The notes under the pieces were generated by a model that was not told the DNA's origin, made no database searches, and worked only from the letters and a program-made list of their open reading frames with translations. A program made the translations under genes and the position numbers. Positions 22,134 to 33,005 of a stretch of 64,000 nucleotides of DNA are shown here, piece after piece (position 1 is the first letter of the stretch; each line of letters opens with the position of its first letter). The stretch is from Phytophthora sp. 'mugwort' (taxonomy: Eukaryota; Oomycota; Peronosporomycetes; Peronosporales; Peronosporaceae), in assembly GCA_033558025.1 (NCBI GenBank), contig JAUCEF010000012.1, positions 1,674,001 to 1,738,000 on the forward strand, written 5' to 3'.

Positions 22134-22200
22134 TTTGGTGGAATTGAAGCACCGACCTTGCGCTGATGAAGCGAGTACTCTACCACTGAGCTAGCTGGGT
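22134..22200 (-). other. tRNA-like relic (A box and weak B box)
   Basis: On the minus strand TAGCTCAGTGGTAGAGTAC matches a tRNA D-arm and A box very well. It is followed at tRNA-like spacing by GGTGCTTCAATTCCACC, a mutated T-arm and B box. The would-be anticodon loop reads TTCATCA, and the anticodon and acceptor stems do not pair properly. This is not a working tRNA. It may be a tRNA-derived SINE head or a captured primer-tRNA copy in the retroelement. Confidence 0.4.
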
Positions 22201-22333
22201 TGAAGGCAAGCGAGCTGTGGGCATGATGATGCCGTCAGGGTTGAGCGCTCTTGGAGCGAAGTGTCCGTGGTCAAATTCCCAGGACGTAGGTACCCTCGTG
22301 GATACGGTGTGTCCACGATTTAGTGGGAGAGAG

Positions 22334-22715
22334 TGTAACGGGGTTACACGAAAGTTACACGAGTGTAGCCGTGCTACGTGTCACCTTGCAGTAACTAGTA
22401 CTTGGTACCACTTGGAATAACAGGATTTCAGTACGTGGCCACAGGGCCACACTCGATATGCATTTGACTAGGTTTAACTATTGTAGATAGTAGGTCATAC
22501 ATTTACACCACAGACGGCTTTGCCGCAGATAAGCAAACAAAAAAACAGTTCAGTTTTAGCATCAAAGAGAGTATTGCCTTAGGTTTAGGAATACTGACGC
22601 TTTGAGTCTCTAGTGGTAAAACTAGAGTGATCTAAGCCTCTGTGGAGACCTTAGGGTTAGGATAACCACAGCTAAGACTCGGGGAGTCATATGTCTTCCT
22701 CTGACGCACTACGCT
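22334..22715 (+). repeat. gypsy 3' LTR
   Basis: Direct repeat of 19847-20205 beginning TGTAACGGGGTTACACG. The two copies share long identical blocks across 22360-22490. The right border is approximate because the last 40 bases diverge. Confidence 0.85.
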
Positions 22716-23411
22716 ACGCAGCCCCGCTGCAGTATACCTTTGCAATCCACCTTAAGGCAAACGCATGACCAACGGCCATTGGTTTGAAAGCAACCATAAA
22801 GTAGATGCCCTCTACCAACTTCAGTCGAAGAATGGCCTCAACCCCACGGTGCCCAGTGCGATACCAATTCATGTTGAGCACTTCAGCCGATAGGCAAGAC
22901 CCAGCACGGCGTAGCTGTGCCACAAAAGCGCGGAAAATTTTCCACGATACTCCACGAGAAATGTCGACACTGCGCCCTCCTCATCCTCTTAGAACGCAGT
23001 CACTTGTTCGTCTCGAATCTGAGAAGCGTCGGCCAGCAGCGCACGAGCCTGTTGAAATGCCCTGAAAATGCATTTACCTGCCGAATTGGCGCCAGCAACA
23101 GCTGGATAGGTAGCAGACACAAACTTAAAAAAAAAACATTTTCGACCGCCGTCTACCCACTGATCAACGATATTCAATGCGTCCCCAAAACCGTCCTCCT
23201 GAAGCATAGTACCAGGCTCCCACGTCTGTGGACGCTTGCCGAACTTCTTAGTCTTCCCGATAACCTTGTAGAGATGGGAAGTGTCGTCCTTCTCATTAAT
23301 TATGCGATCCTTGATGAAAGCCAACTTCCACGTGTGGTTGATGAGGCGATGGATGCGTACGCCCTCAACAGAAGCAAGCTGTTTTATGGGGCGCGAGATT
23401 ACGGTTGACAT
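22716..23411 (-). pseudogene. transposon-related ORF with chromo-like segment
   Basis: A minus-strand frame at 22989-23411 reads RIHRLINHTWKLAFIKDRI and then YKVIGKTKKFGKRPQTWEP and EDGFGDALNIVDQW. The aromatic/TWEP pattern resembles a chromo or chromo-shadow module of transposon proteins. A second minus frame at 22714-22923 (RTGHRGVEAILRLKLVEGIY) may be its continuation after a frame change. No catalytic domain is visible. It lies between the gypsy 3' LTR and the LTR-like repeat, so it is probably part of another element or the remainder of the interrupted copia element. Confidence 0.35.
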
Positions 23412-23792
23412 TCTCGCCTTCTACTTTGTACGAGCCATAATCGCCGGGGCTGGCGTTTGATAACAGAACCCCAGTCGGAACAGAATCGCACGCAGAAGGC
23501 AGCAATAAGCCCACACAAAAAGCCGACACACACACGAAAACACACAAAGGATAGCAGAGCAAACCAATACATTAAGAAATACACGGGTACTCACTTGCGT
23601 GTGATCTGTCCTATTTGCGAATGAGCCCTCAACGAGACTTGTATTCCCAGGGCTCCGCATGAATCTTACCAGGATTGCAATAAGCAATCCTGGTAAGATA
23701 CGGTACCGACAATCCAGTTGCACATCATCAAGACTAAAATGAATTGACAGGACATGCAAAAATCCCTTATAACGATCCAGGGAGGCTGTGAA

Positions 23793-24031
23793 GGTAAGGG
23801 CTCGTGACAGCTTTTACCGATACTACCGTGAGCCTGCTATATCTAATAGAACAGCTACTTAAGACTCTACAATCTGATGTTCAGTGACAAATTGGTTGGC
23901 AGGCAGAATATTTATCAGTGCTTTAGGCAACCGCACACTAGTTTCCAGGGAGCAGCACGGAACTCTTGCTGATCCCATTAATATTGAGTCTCCTTATTTT
24001 TCTACGCCCACAAGTGCTCCCGCGACAAGAA
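23793..24031 (+). repeat. LTR-like repeat, copy 2 (matches 14636-14893)
   Basis: Same orientation as copy 1, starting GAAGGTAAGGGCTCGTGACAG and sharing CTACAATCTGATGTTCA and CTAGTTTCCAG blocks. More diverged than the gypsy LTR pair, consistent with an older element that was later invaded. Confidence 0.6.
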
Positions 24032-24690
24032 TGATACTTCTCTTGGGAATACCCAGCGCGACTTCTGTGGCTAAACCAGTACTCAGACGCGCCTAGAGAG
24101 CGGAGCCCCACCGAAGCGAGCGGAGGTCGGGGGGGGGGGGGTAGATACAGCGCGGAGCGCGGAGTACATGCACCAGTTCAAAACGTCAAATTACAGACTC
24201 TACGACTACGACAGGGACTATTTCAACATTTCTTTATGGCGCGAGATTTGGAATCGATGTGCATGCACAGTGTAGGTGTGTTGCAGTGTGCGTGCGTGCG
24301 TGTGCGTGTGTGGTGGTGGTGGAGGGGGGGGGGGGGTCTGCTAGGCGCGTAGGAAATGAACTTGTGTTGGTCTAGCACGCACCTGGTCGCACCTGGACCA
24401 ACGAAATTTCCTGCCCACCAATTAGACCACCAGGTGATCAACGCCTTCTGTATGTGGTAATAATCCACAGGCTTCTTTCGAGAGCACGCCGTGTACCACC
24501 TCGAAAACATTGTGGATTCGCTGCTGTGTCAATTACTAATGGGTTCAATTTGTATTAACACATACCAGCTGCATTGCAGCACAAAGTTACAGATTCCGCT
24601 GTCATTTCCGCCCCCCCCTCCTCCCATATCCTCTCAAATACGTTGCGTAAGAATAAATCGTCTTGATAAATACAGGCGAAACTCAAACCA
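24032..24690. other. low-complexity stretch with G homopolymers
   Basis: No gene. Contains a GC-rich word cluster near 24090-24170, a run of about 12 Gs at 24131-24142, GT-rich sequence at 24290-24325 and another G run of about 14 at 24325-24338. The G runs could form quadruplexes and are prone to sequencing error. Confidence 0.5.
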
Positions 24691-24693
24691 AAA

Positions 24694-25845
24694 GTGCCAG
24701 AAGCGAGCCAACGCCCCATTTCGCAAACGACCGAGAGCCCCACACAGACACCACGCAACGCATCGAATGGGGCGTTGGTTGACCTTCGAGCTGAAGCGGT
24801 TGATCATTGCCAAGTCCTGCGAGTGACTCACCTGCAGCTCGCGGACTGGGAAAAGACCGCGCTTACGCGTCTTCACCCGCCGGCTCGCATGACGATTTGG
24901 GATATTCTGCACAAGGACAGGCTGCCTTTTCCACCGCTTGCGCGACAAACGGCGCAAGCCGCTGAAGCTGGTCTCCTTGCGGCTGGAAGAAATTATGGAA
25001 GTGGATACAAAAAGCAAAGAGCAGAAGAATGTCTGTTTGTCGCGTGCATTAATTGCGATGAGAGCTCGCGAGCTGCAAGGCGAGCTATCGGACACGTGGG
25101 ATCTGGCTTTCTCTGATGGATGTATGACGGCCTTTATGCACCGACATGGTCTTCGCTTTCGGCTGCGGCATGGCGAAGCAGGTTCGGTGGGTCCTGAGAC
25201 CGTACGACTAGGGTTTCAAGAGCTCCAGGAACTGACAGCTGATGATCCCCGTGACATCTATAATATGGATGAAACGGGGCTCTGCTATGCGATGGCGCCA
25301 GCGTGCTCTATATGCACCAAGAACATGCGCGGCGGTAAAAGACGGGGATTACACTAGCGCTCACGGCCAACACGGACGGTTCCGACGCATTGCCAATCCT
25401 ATATATTGGCAAGGCGAAGAAGCCACGTTGCTGCGGAAAGTGCCAGTGGCTTTTGAAACTCGACCGGAGCATGTGTGCGGCCGGCCGCCACATTCTACTG
25501 CTTTTAAATAATGCCACCTCGCACAAACCGGTGACCTCGTGCTTACCAACGTCTGCCTGCAGCCATTGCCGCCGAATAGGACTGCATTTTTTGCAGCCGA
25601 TGGATGCCGGCATAATTGCAGACTTCAAGTGTTGGTACCGTAGGAAGCAGCCCAGGTGGGTGTGTGATAAGCTGAACCGTGATGAGCGACTGGAGGAAAC
25701 GATGCATTGCAGGATCTAGAAGTTCCTGACGAAACTACCCAACGATTCGCTGAAAGTGTGCAATTTGCACGCGTATTCGCAGAAAGTGGACGTTCCAATA
25801 ATCGGGATGACTCGACGATGTCTCACGCTGAAGCGGAGCATCTCA
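24694..25845 (+). pseudogene. second pogo/Tigger-like (DDE_1) transposase relic
   Basis: Frames at 24694-25116 and 24938-25357 give a helical DNA-binding part, then HRHGLRFRLRHGEAGSV and DIYNMDETGLCYAMAPA near 25250-25300, where the first catalytic Asp (DETG) is intact. The second block near 25488-25530 reads HILLLLNNATSHKP, with Asn where the family has Asp (LLLDNA). A further frame change near 25360 and stops later show decay. It is homologous to the relic at 0.9-1.9 kb. Its right end abuts the second copia element at about 25.85 kb. Confidence 0.78.
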
Positions 25846-25885
25846 TCCGCTGATTGGCTGAAATATCAGGTGGGCAACCGCTCAT

Positions 25886-28800
25886 GCGAGTGTTGCTCGA
25901 AGGTATGGAACGATCGAACCCAACCGAATTCCAGCCAGTTGAAAATCTACCACCGCTGCCGCCACCACCGAGCGAAGGAGGAGACGGGAGCAACGACGAA
26001 AGGAGGCAATCAAGGCAGACAAAGCCGTAGCAATCCACTACTGGATAACATGAATCCCGGTGGGCGCTACAATGACCGCGAGCTGGCCGACTACACTAAG
26101 GCCCTGCGGAACTCGCTAAGTATTAAGCTACCGAAACCCCACGCCAAGGAAGACTTCAAGGCCTGGAATAGCGAGGTGCCGTTGCACTTCGACACGTGCA
26201 CGCTTGGCGAGATTACCTATGGAGGAGAACACTACGACGCGGACGAGGGCCTGCGCAGACCCAAGTACGCGGAATGGTTTGAGACGCGCAAGAACAAGGC
26301 GTTCTCGGCGTTGGCACTGGCGTTGTCCGTGGACCTGCGAACCAGGTTCAAGGTGGACGACATCCGCGACAGCATGGACGCGCCGTCGCTACTGTACGCG
26401 ATGGTGACGCAGCACTTTGAAGCGGGTGATGGTATTAACCCAGCTGCTACAAGATACGGTGGCTCGGCGGTTGCAGCCGTCCGAGACTGTGACGGCGTAC
26501 ATTAAGAACATGCAAAGGAAAGTAACCCGGCTGCGCCAGGCGAATGGAGAGATGGTAGAGTGGCAGCATGCAAGTCTGATGCTCTCAACTCGCTGTTGAT
26601 GCAGCCAAACCTGGCTCTTGGGCACTCGGACTGGATTAATACCCATGAGCGCCGGTCTCTAAAGCTGGCCGAGGCGTTGCAACGCCTACGATCGGCTGAG
26701 CACCAGCGTGACCAGCTGTTGACTGAGATCAAGCAGGCGATGCCGCGCACGATGCATGTGGCACAAGTGAATATGAGCCAAGGATAAGAACAAGGACAAG
26801 AGCAAGGCAAGCGTGGCAAGCACCAACGCGGCAAGAATGGCCAAGACAAGAAGGCCAAGTCTAACTGCACGAACTGCCACACAGATGGACATTGGTATGC
26901 AGAGTGCACTGCACACAGTGGCACGACGCTCAAGCCAGAGCTGGCGCAAAAGCTTGCGGAGAGACAGGGGAGACGGCAGCCCACTTCCCTTGTAAGCTCC
27001 GCGCCACGTTGAGGTTGAAAGTGGGGGTAAGCAACAAGCCCTGTTTGCTGGATTTTCGCTGTGCGAAACCCCCAACCAAGAGACTGGTGAGACGAGTGCT
27101 GCTGCCTCGTCACCTGTCTACTCGCCAACGATGCCTGCGAGCGACTCTAGCAACGAGATGGAAGTGGCGGACGAGTAGTGACGCGGGCGATGACGTCTTA
27201 TGCGCCTGCCATATCTCAACAACCTGCAGCGACTGCTGCCGCTCAAGGTGGTGTTACCGGGCAAGCTGCTGCTTCCGGACGAGTTGGGGTTACCGGACAA
27301 GCTGCTGCTGCCGAACTAGTCGGTGTTGCTGGACAAACCGATGCCCCGCGAGATGGTGCTGCTGCTCAAGGAATACCTACTGCTATGCGAGATGCTGTGC
27401 CAATGGCAGCACAAGCACCCATGATGAACCAAGTGCAGCGCCAGTGGGAAAGCTGCCTACAGTCTGGACCACAGTCAAATTGGGAGAAAGGCACTGTACT
27501 ACCTAGGGCAAGGACTAAAGGGTTTCGGGTGGTGAGCCAATGCTTGAGCCAGGGCGTATGCGGGGGGGGGGACCACGAATGGGCCTGCCCACGCCAGGGG
27601 ATAGCTATGCTGGCACCCACTTGAAGACGCACAGAAGTCAAGGGCCTGCATTTGATCGGTATTCGGATCCGCGAAGTGGCTACCAACGAGGACTATGTGA
27701 AGGTTTTGCTAGACCTCCGCATTGGCGTGGACGAAGTTCTTCACCACCACGTTTCTTTGGGCGTATTGGACCACCTCGTGACTCTGGGCACGCTGGACCA
27801 CCTCGTGACTTCGGCGTCGCTGAACCATCACGATTTTCTGGACCGCAACGCAGTAGATCGCCCCAACCGCGTGGTCGGAGTCGATCGCGACCAAGAGGAT
27901 CTCCACCGCGTTGACGACCGCCGCGAATGTTTCGTCAGCGTGGCAATGCGATACGGGGTGGACCACCAAGCCACTATGGGCCACAGTTTGGACGTGGTCC
28001 ATCGCCAGGTCGTAACGATCTCGTGGCCGCTCGCCTCGTCGATTTGATGACGATCGCCGGCCGTGTGGTGCTGCGCACCACAGTGACTCGCGTATGGTAA
28101 ATGCAGTTGAGAAGAATCAGGGATGCGCAATGGTGAAACCAACTCAGTGGAGTGGATTCTTGACTCGGGCTCGCAGGCTAATGTCTGTGGAGACCTGTCC
28201 CTGTTCACGTTCATACGAGAAGACCAGACAAGTCGACTCGATTTTGCCAATGGAACCACTGAACATACAACTGTGTGTGGCTCAGTGCTGCTACGAACTG
28301 TGAATCAAGCACTGGTGAACTGGAAGATCGTCTACTTGATGACGTTGTCTACACACCGAATGCGAAGGTGAACTGATAAGTTTGGGGTACTTGCAAACGA
28401 CATGGCGCTACAAGTTGTCATGCTCCCACGATCAGCAGTCAGCCTGGCTTGCCAAGCCGGGTACCACGTTGAAGTTCACGATGGGCGACAACATCCACCG
28501 CTGCGTGTGGAGAGAGTTGACCGGTGTGATGGTGATGGCTGCTATGAAGCAAAGTCTGAACAGCAAAAAGGCGATGGAGTTGCTGCACTAACGCTTTGGC
28601 CACATGAACATGAAATCGGTGAAGGATGTCTCGCGCAAGCTCGATGTTGGGGTAAAGACTAATGAACAAGGTCTTACACCCTATGACTGCATTGCATGCA
28701 TCTCGAGCAAGATGAAGCGCATGAATTATCCATGCGTGATGACACGCAAGACTGAATCACTCGACACTCTACGTTTGGACATCTGTAGTGTCAATGAGGA

Positions 28801-31460
28801 GACAGCAGATCGCGCGACTATGTTCTTGTTTTTGTAATCGACGAGGCAACGCGGTACAAATGACGTACCTCTTGAAGCTCAAGAGCGAAGCTGTGTTGCA
28901 TGTGAAGGTGCTACTGGTCAGACTACAAAGGCAGCTTCCTGAGCTTAAGGTGAAGCGGCTGTACTCCGATCAGGCTGGCGAGTTCCTCACGAATGACATG
29001 TCTGCCCACTGCGATAAGCATGGAATTATGCAAGATTATACGAACTCCTACTTTCCTCAAGAGAATGGCATTGTGAAACGAGCAAATGGAATTGTGCTAC
29101 CGCGGATCAGGGCCTTGCTGGCCTCCACTAATTTGATCAAGATGGGGCGAGGCCGTTCAGCACGTAGTGACACGTTGAATTGGCTTCCTGCGAAATCACT
29201 GAGATTCGTGTCTCCGCATCTCTGTTGTATAAGCGAAGTTTGACTCATGTGCGAATACCTCCTGAATCGAAACAGAACACGGAGAAGCGGTCGCCGAGAG
29301 CAAGGGTATGTTTATTACTTGGTTACGGTGAGCCTACGAAAGGCTACAAGTTTCTGAACTTGAAGACGGCAGATGTGGTGACGGCTCAAGGAAGCAATGT
29401 GCGCTTCCATGAAGAGTTTACGGTGACTGGAACCTATATTAAACACCTCTTGGAGAATGCCTTTTCGGCGAGGACGACGAGCTGCCTGAGACTGCTTTAG
29501 TGGCACGCATCAAGACGAGCACGGAGACGTATCTACCAAATTGGGATGCGACTGCTTCCGACCACGAGAAGCAGTTTGAGATGCAGCCACGTTCGATGAT
29601 AACGACGCAACGGATGAACATAGGTCCAGAGGGAGGGTGTCGCCTTGAAAAGTGCCGATGGCTGAAGCAAGAGTCGAGGTGCAGCCTGGCATTGCTGTGC
29701 CAGCCGCTGCGAAGCAAGCAACCGCTGATTTGCCAACTGCGGGTATCAAGGCGAAGGACGACGAAAGCGAGAGTCGCGAAAAAAGGTTGCTGAAGAGAAG
29801 GGGACGACTGGCATGAGATCCAGATACCTCCTGCTCAACCCTGTCACAAGCGGCCAAGGAGGACGCAGAGGCCCAGGGTTCGGTTGATGGACTATGTTGT
29901 GGGTCACGGGCTGATGACTACGAATTTTGCTGTTCCTGAGACATACAAGCAGGCACGTGCGAGGAATTTTTGGTCTTAGTGGCGAGCTGCCATGCTTGCA
30001 GATCTCGAGTCTCTTAAGGGACACAGATCGTGGAAGCTGGCCCCAAGGAAGGTGGCCAAGGGCTTGGAGGTGATCATATGCAGATGGGTCTTCGCAGTGA
30101 AGCGGTATGAGCGTGGCCGTGTCAAACGGTTTAAGACTCGTCTTGTGATCCACGGGTTCAAACAACAACTCGGCGCGAATTATTCGGAGACCTATGCTCC
30201 TGTGATCAGATTTTTGAGACCATTCGGGCTGCTATTTACTACGCTGTGCAGCGTGGACGGGACGTATTGCAGTACGATGTGAAGACGACGTTCCGGAATG
30301 GTGATCTTGAAGAACTCATTTACATCGAACAGCCTCCTGGCTTCCTGATCGGCGCTCCTGGTTTTATCGGTCGGCTTGAGAAGAGTCTATATGGCCTCAA
30401 ACAGGCACCGAACATTTGGAATCGTGCACTACATGCTAAGCTGGTTACGATGGGTTTTGAGAGAAACGAGTCTGACTATGGTCTCTACATGCTGAAAGAG
30501 AATGGAAAAGTCAAGATGCGCTTAACGGTCTACGTGGATGACCTTCTGCGGATGGGCTCTCGTACACTATGCTCGAAAGGCGCTGCCTCCTTGCAGGAAG
30601 CGTTTGAGCAGACCACGATGGGCTCGGTGAAGTATCTGCTTGGCGTGGAGATTATGATTGATCGGCCGCGAAGACAGGTTGGGTACTGTCAGACGCAGTA
30701 CGTACTGGAGGTGCTACAACGGTTCCACATGGAAAACTGTAATGGATGCGCGACGCCTGAGGCTACTGCTATGTCAAAGGCGGAAGTTCCTGCTACTACA
30801 GAGTATCTTCCCTACCGTGAGTTGGTGGGCGCCCTCCAGCACCTGGTCAGCGCATCAGACCAGACATTGCGCATGCCACACGACACATTGGAAAATACCT
30901 GGCGGACTACGACCACACGCACTACGCTCAAGCAAAGCGAGTGCTTCGCTATCTGCAAGCAGCAAGCAACTATGGCTTGGTGATGGACGTGCAGCAGGGA
31001 ACCGGTGGTTGTATTGACTGCTACTCCGATGCTGACTACGCAAATGATCCTGCGGATCGGCGCTGTATCAGAGACTACGTGACTACGTTGGATGACAATG
31101 TGATACCGTATTGCCTCACAGAAACCGGAGATCAATGCTCAGAGCACATTCGAAGCTGAATATGTTGCTATGACTGAAGCGACCAAGGACATGCTGTGGA
31201 TTGCTGGCCTTTGCAATGAATTGGAGTGGAAACATCCTGTTCCGCTGCTGCTGGGTGACAACCAGGGAGCCATATCTTTATCTGTCAAACCTGGAAAGCA
31301 TTCCAAGACGAAACACATTGACAATAAGTATCATCTGGTGGGGCGTACGGTGGAGCTGAAGCAGCTTATGACGTAGTACATTGGCGCGGAGGAAATGGTG
31401 GCGGACATCTTGACTAAGGCGCTGCTGGTGGTGAAATTCACCCGGTTCCGACGGGCAGTG
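25886..31460 (+). pseudogene. copia gag-pol relic with intact RT box YVDD
   Basis: Gag is readable at 25886-26500 (SIKLPKPHAKEDFKAW, KAFSALALALSVDLRTRF). A CCHC knuckle CTNCHTDGHWYAEC lies at about 26868-26909. A low-complexity Gly/Arg- and Arg/Ser-rich linker spans 27180-27910 (GPPRDFG, RSRSRPRG), suggesting an RNA-binding extension. Protease: WILDSGSQANVCGDL near 28150. Integrase pieces: QAGEFLTND near 28970 and YFPQENGIVKRANG near 29050. RT: RWVFAVKRYERG near 30085, LYGLKQAPNIWNRAL near 30388, YVDDLLRMG at 30531-30557. RNase H: CYSDADYANDPADRRC near 31018 and an intact-looking KHSKTKHIDNKYH near 31297. About ten frame changes and stops make it nonfunctional. Confidence 0.85.
27249..27345 (+). 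repeat. in-gag tandem repeat coding GVTGQAAA-type units
   Basis: Three degenerate units of about 45 bp encode GVTGQAAASGRV, GVTGQAAAAELV and GVAGQTDAP in one frame of the copia-2 linker region. Confidence 0.7.
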
Positions 31461-32944
31461 TAGGTGTTACCGATTGGGAGCACGGGACCACCCCACTACA
31501 GCTTCTACGGACGAGGCGAAAGCCTTAACTATTACGACGAGCTCGGCACGCAAGCAATGCAACTAAGCTGACGGCCGAGCTAACTATGGACAACTCGAAG
31601 ACATATCATCATGAGCCAACAAACAAGCTAGCTGCGCTACGCTCTTGCATCTGCGATGCAACATGGTGGTGGCACGGGTGTCCAACTACGGAGACCAGCT
31701 ACAACTGGATCAGAGTGTTGTACTACTTGCTATTCGACTACTGCGTCTTGACGGACTATGTCCTACTCTGCTATGACTCTTGACAATGGAGATGACGTTC
31801 GAGAGGTGATCGTGTCGGCTTGACTCGCGTCGCCAAGATCAAGTGGGAGTGTGAGATGTTAAAGCACATTCTGACTGTCCAGCTTGGACCCAGCCCATCC
31901 TGAACACTATCATGCGTGTGTCCGCCCGCAGCCGCTGCTCGGCTCCAGGCTTATACACAGCGTGTACATTGGAGGATTGCTGTACCAGGGACACTATGAA
32001 GATGCAGATTGTTGGCGGTAAGCGACCGCAGCATCACGGAGCATGAGACTTAGCTTTATTATAAGGTTATAGTGTGTTTGTATACTAGAATACATCTTTG
32101 CAGTGCGGCGTGTGGACTGGCGCGGGATGAGCTCTGCCTCACTACCGCTTTGGCTGCTCTACGAGCACGCAGGAGCTCGACCCCCAGACACACACTGCCC
32201 TGTCATGGCATTTTGCGCCCGGCACTTACAGTGTTTACGTACTTCTATTGATTGCTCTTACTGTCTCTTACTACTTGCGTGTACTGCTGTCTACAATGGC
32301 AGTCACACTTATGGGTGACCGACAACTAGAGAGCACGGTGACGCACCCGACGTCATCACAAGATATGGGCAGAGCTTGCACGCAAGAAGGCTATCCAGAA
32401 CTGCTACCGCCGCACGGGCCTTTGCTTTGCTGCGGTAGCTGGACACGACTGGAACTCTGATGACGACAAGTGCACTTACGGCGGAGATGTCCGCATCGAC
32501 GAGATAATCATCCGAGCGTCGGAGATGCATCTGTAGTACTCTCGAAGCTTATAATCCTTATTGAGATATAATCGTTGGATATTTAAAGGTGGACCATGGT
32601 GTCGTAAGTGAGAGCGGAATCTGTATAGTAATTATCGCCTTGTCACGTTTTCTTCTTTCACGACTCATCGTTGCAAGAATTTTCTTCCTTCGCGACTCAT
32701 CGTCCTTGTCCAAGCACTTTAATCTCGACGAGGAGCGTGGTAGCCTCGATGACATCGCTTTGAGAATAAGCAGGAGTGCAGCCCTGAGTGCTACAAAAAT
32801 AACATTTTTGATTGTACCCCTGAATTTCCCTTCTTATGTGTTACATAGAATTAGCCGGAATATTTTGTCTCCATTCGAACATTCTGGAACCCCAAACAAA
32901 CATTCAAGATACACTTCCGCTTCAACTGCTTCAGCACCATCACT
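31461..32944. other. post-copia sequence, possible 3' LTR, and Hsp78 upstream region
   Basis: A purine stretch AAGTGGGAG at about 31841-31849 followed by TGTGAGATGTTAAAGC looks like a polypurine tract and the left end of an LTR. No second copy exists in the window to confirm it. From about 32540 the sequence becomes the upstream region of the Hsp78 gene. A frame at 32589-32969 is open but shows no domain and overlaps the promoter. Confidence 0.35.
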
Positions 32945-32960
32945 CCTCAGTCTGCATTTT
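32945..32960 (+). promoter_or_regulatory. oomycete initiator-like core promoter of Hsp78
   Basis: CCTCAGTCTGCATTTT matches the published oomycete start-site consensus GCTCATTYYNCAWTTT at 14 of 16 positions. It lies 46 bp upstream of the ATG at 33006, the expected distance for a short 5' leader. Confidence 0.7.
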
Positions 32961-33005
32961 GCTCAATAGGTGCGCAAGTCAACTCCAAGGGCAACATTCT
33001 AGGCG

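Larger units (their letters stand above)
19847..22715 (+). mobile_element. Ty3/gypsy chromodomain retrotransposon, internal deletion derivative
   Basis: Two direct repeats of about 360-380 bp bracket a 2.1-kb interior that holds only the integrase zinc region, integrase core, C-terminal basic region and a chromodomain. Gag, protease, RT and RNase H are missing. The LTRs differ by few substitutions and short indels, so the insertion is fairly young and the internal loss happened afterwards or before transposition in trans. Confidence 0.85.
25850..31460 (+). mobile_element. second Ty1/copia-type retrotransposon, 5' LTR absent
   Basis: Gag to RNase H in copia order on the plus strand. The 5' side joins pogo sequence near 25850 with no LTR, so the left end was probably deleted. 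The right end of coding is near 31460; a possible 3' LTR follows. Confidence 0.85.

Noticed and set aside
22134..22200. Functional tRNA-Met
   Set aside because: A box and a CAT-containing loop are present, but anticodon and acceptor stems do not pair and the T-stem has a C-C mismatch.
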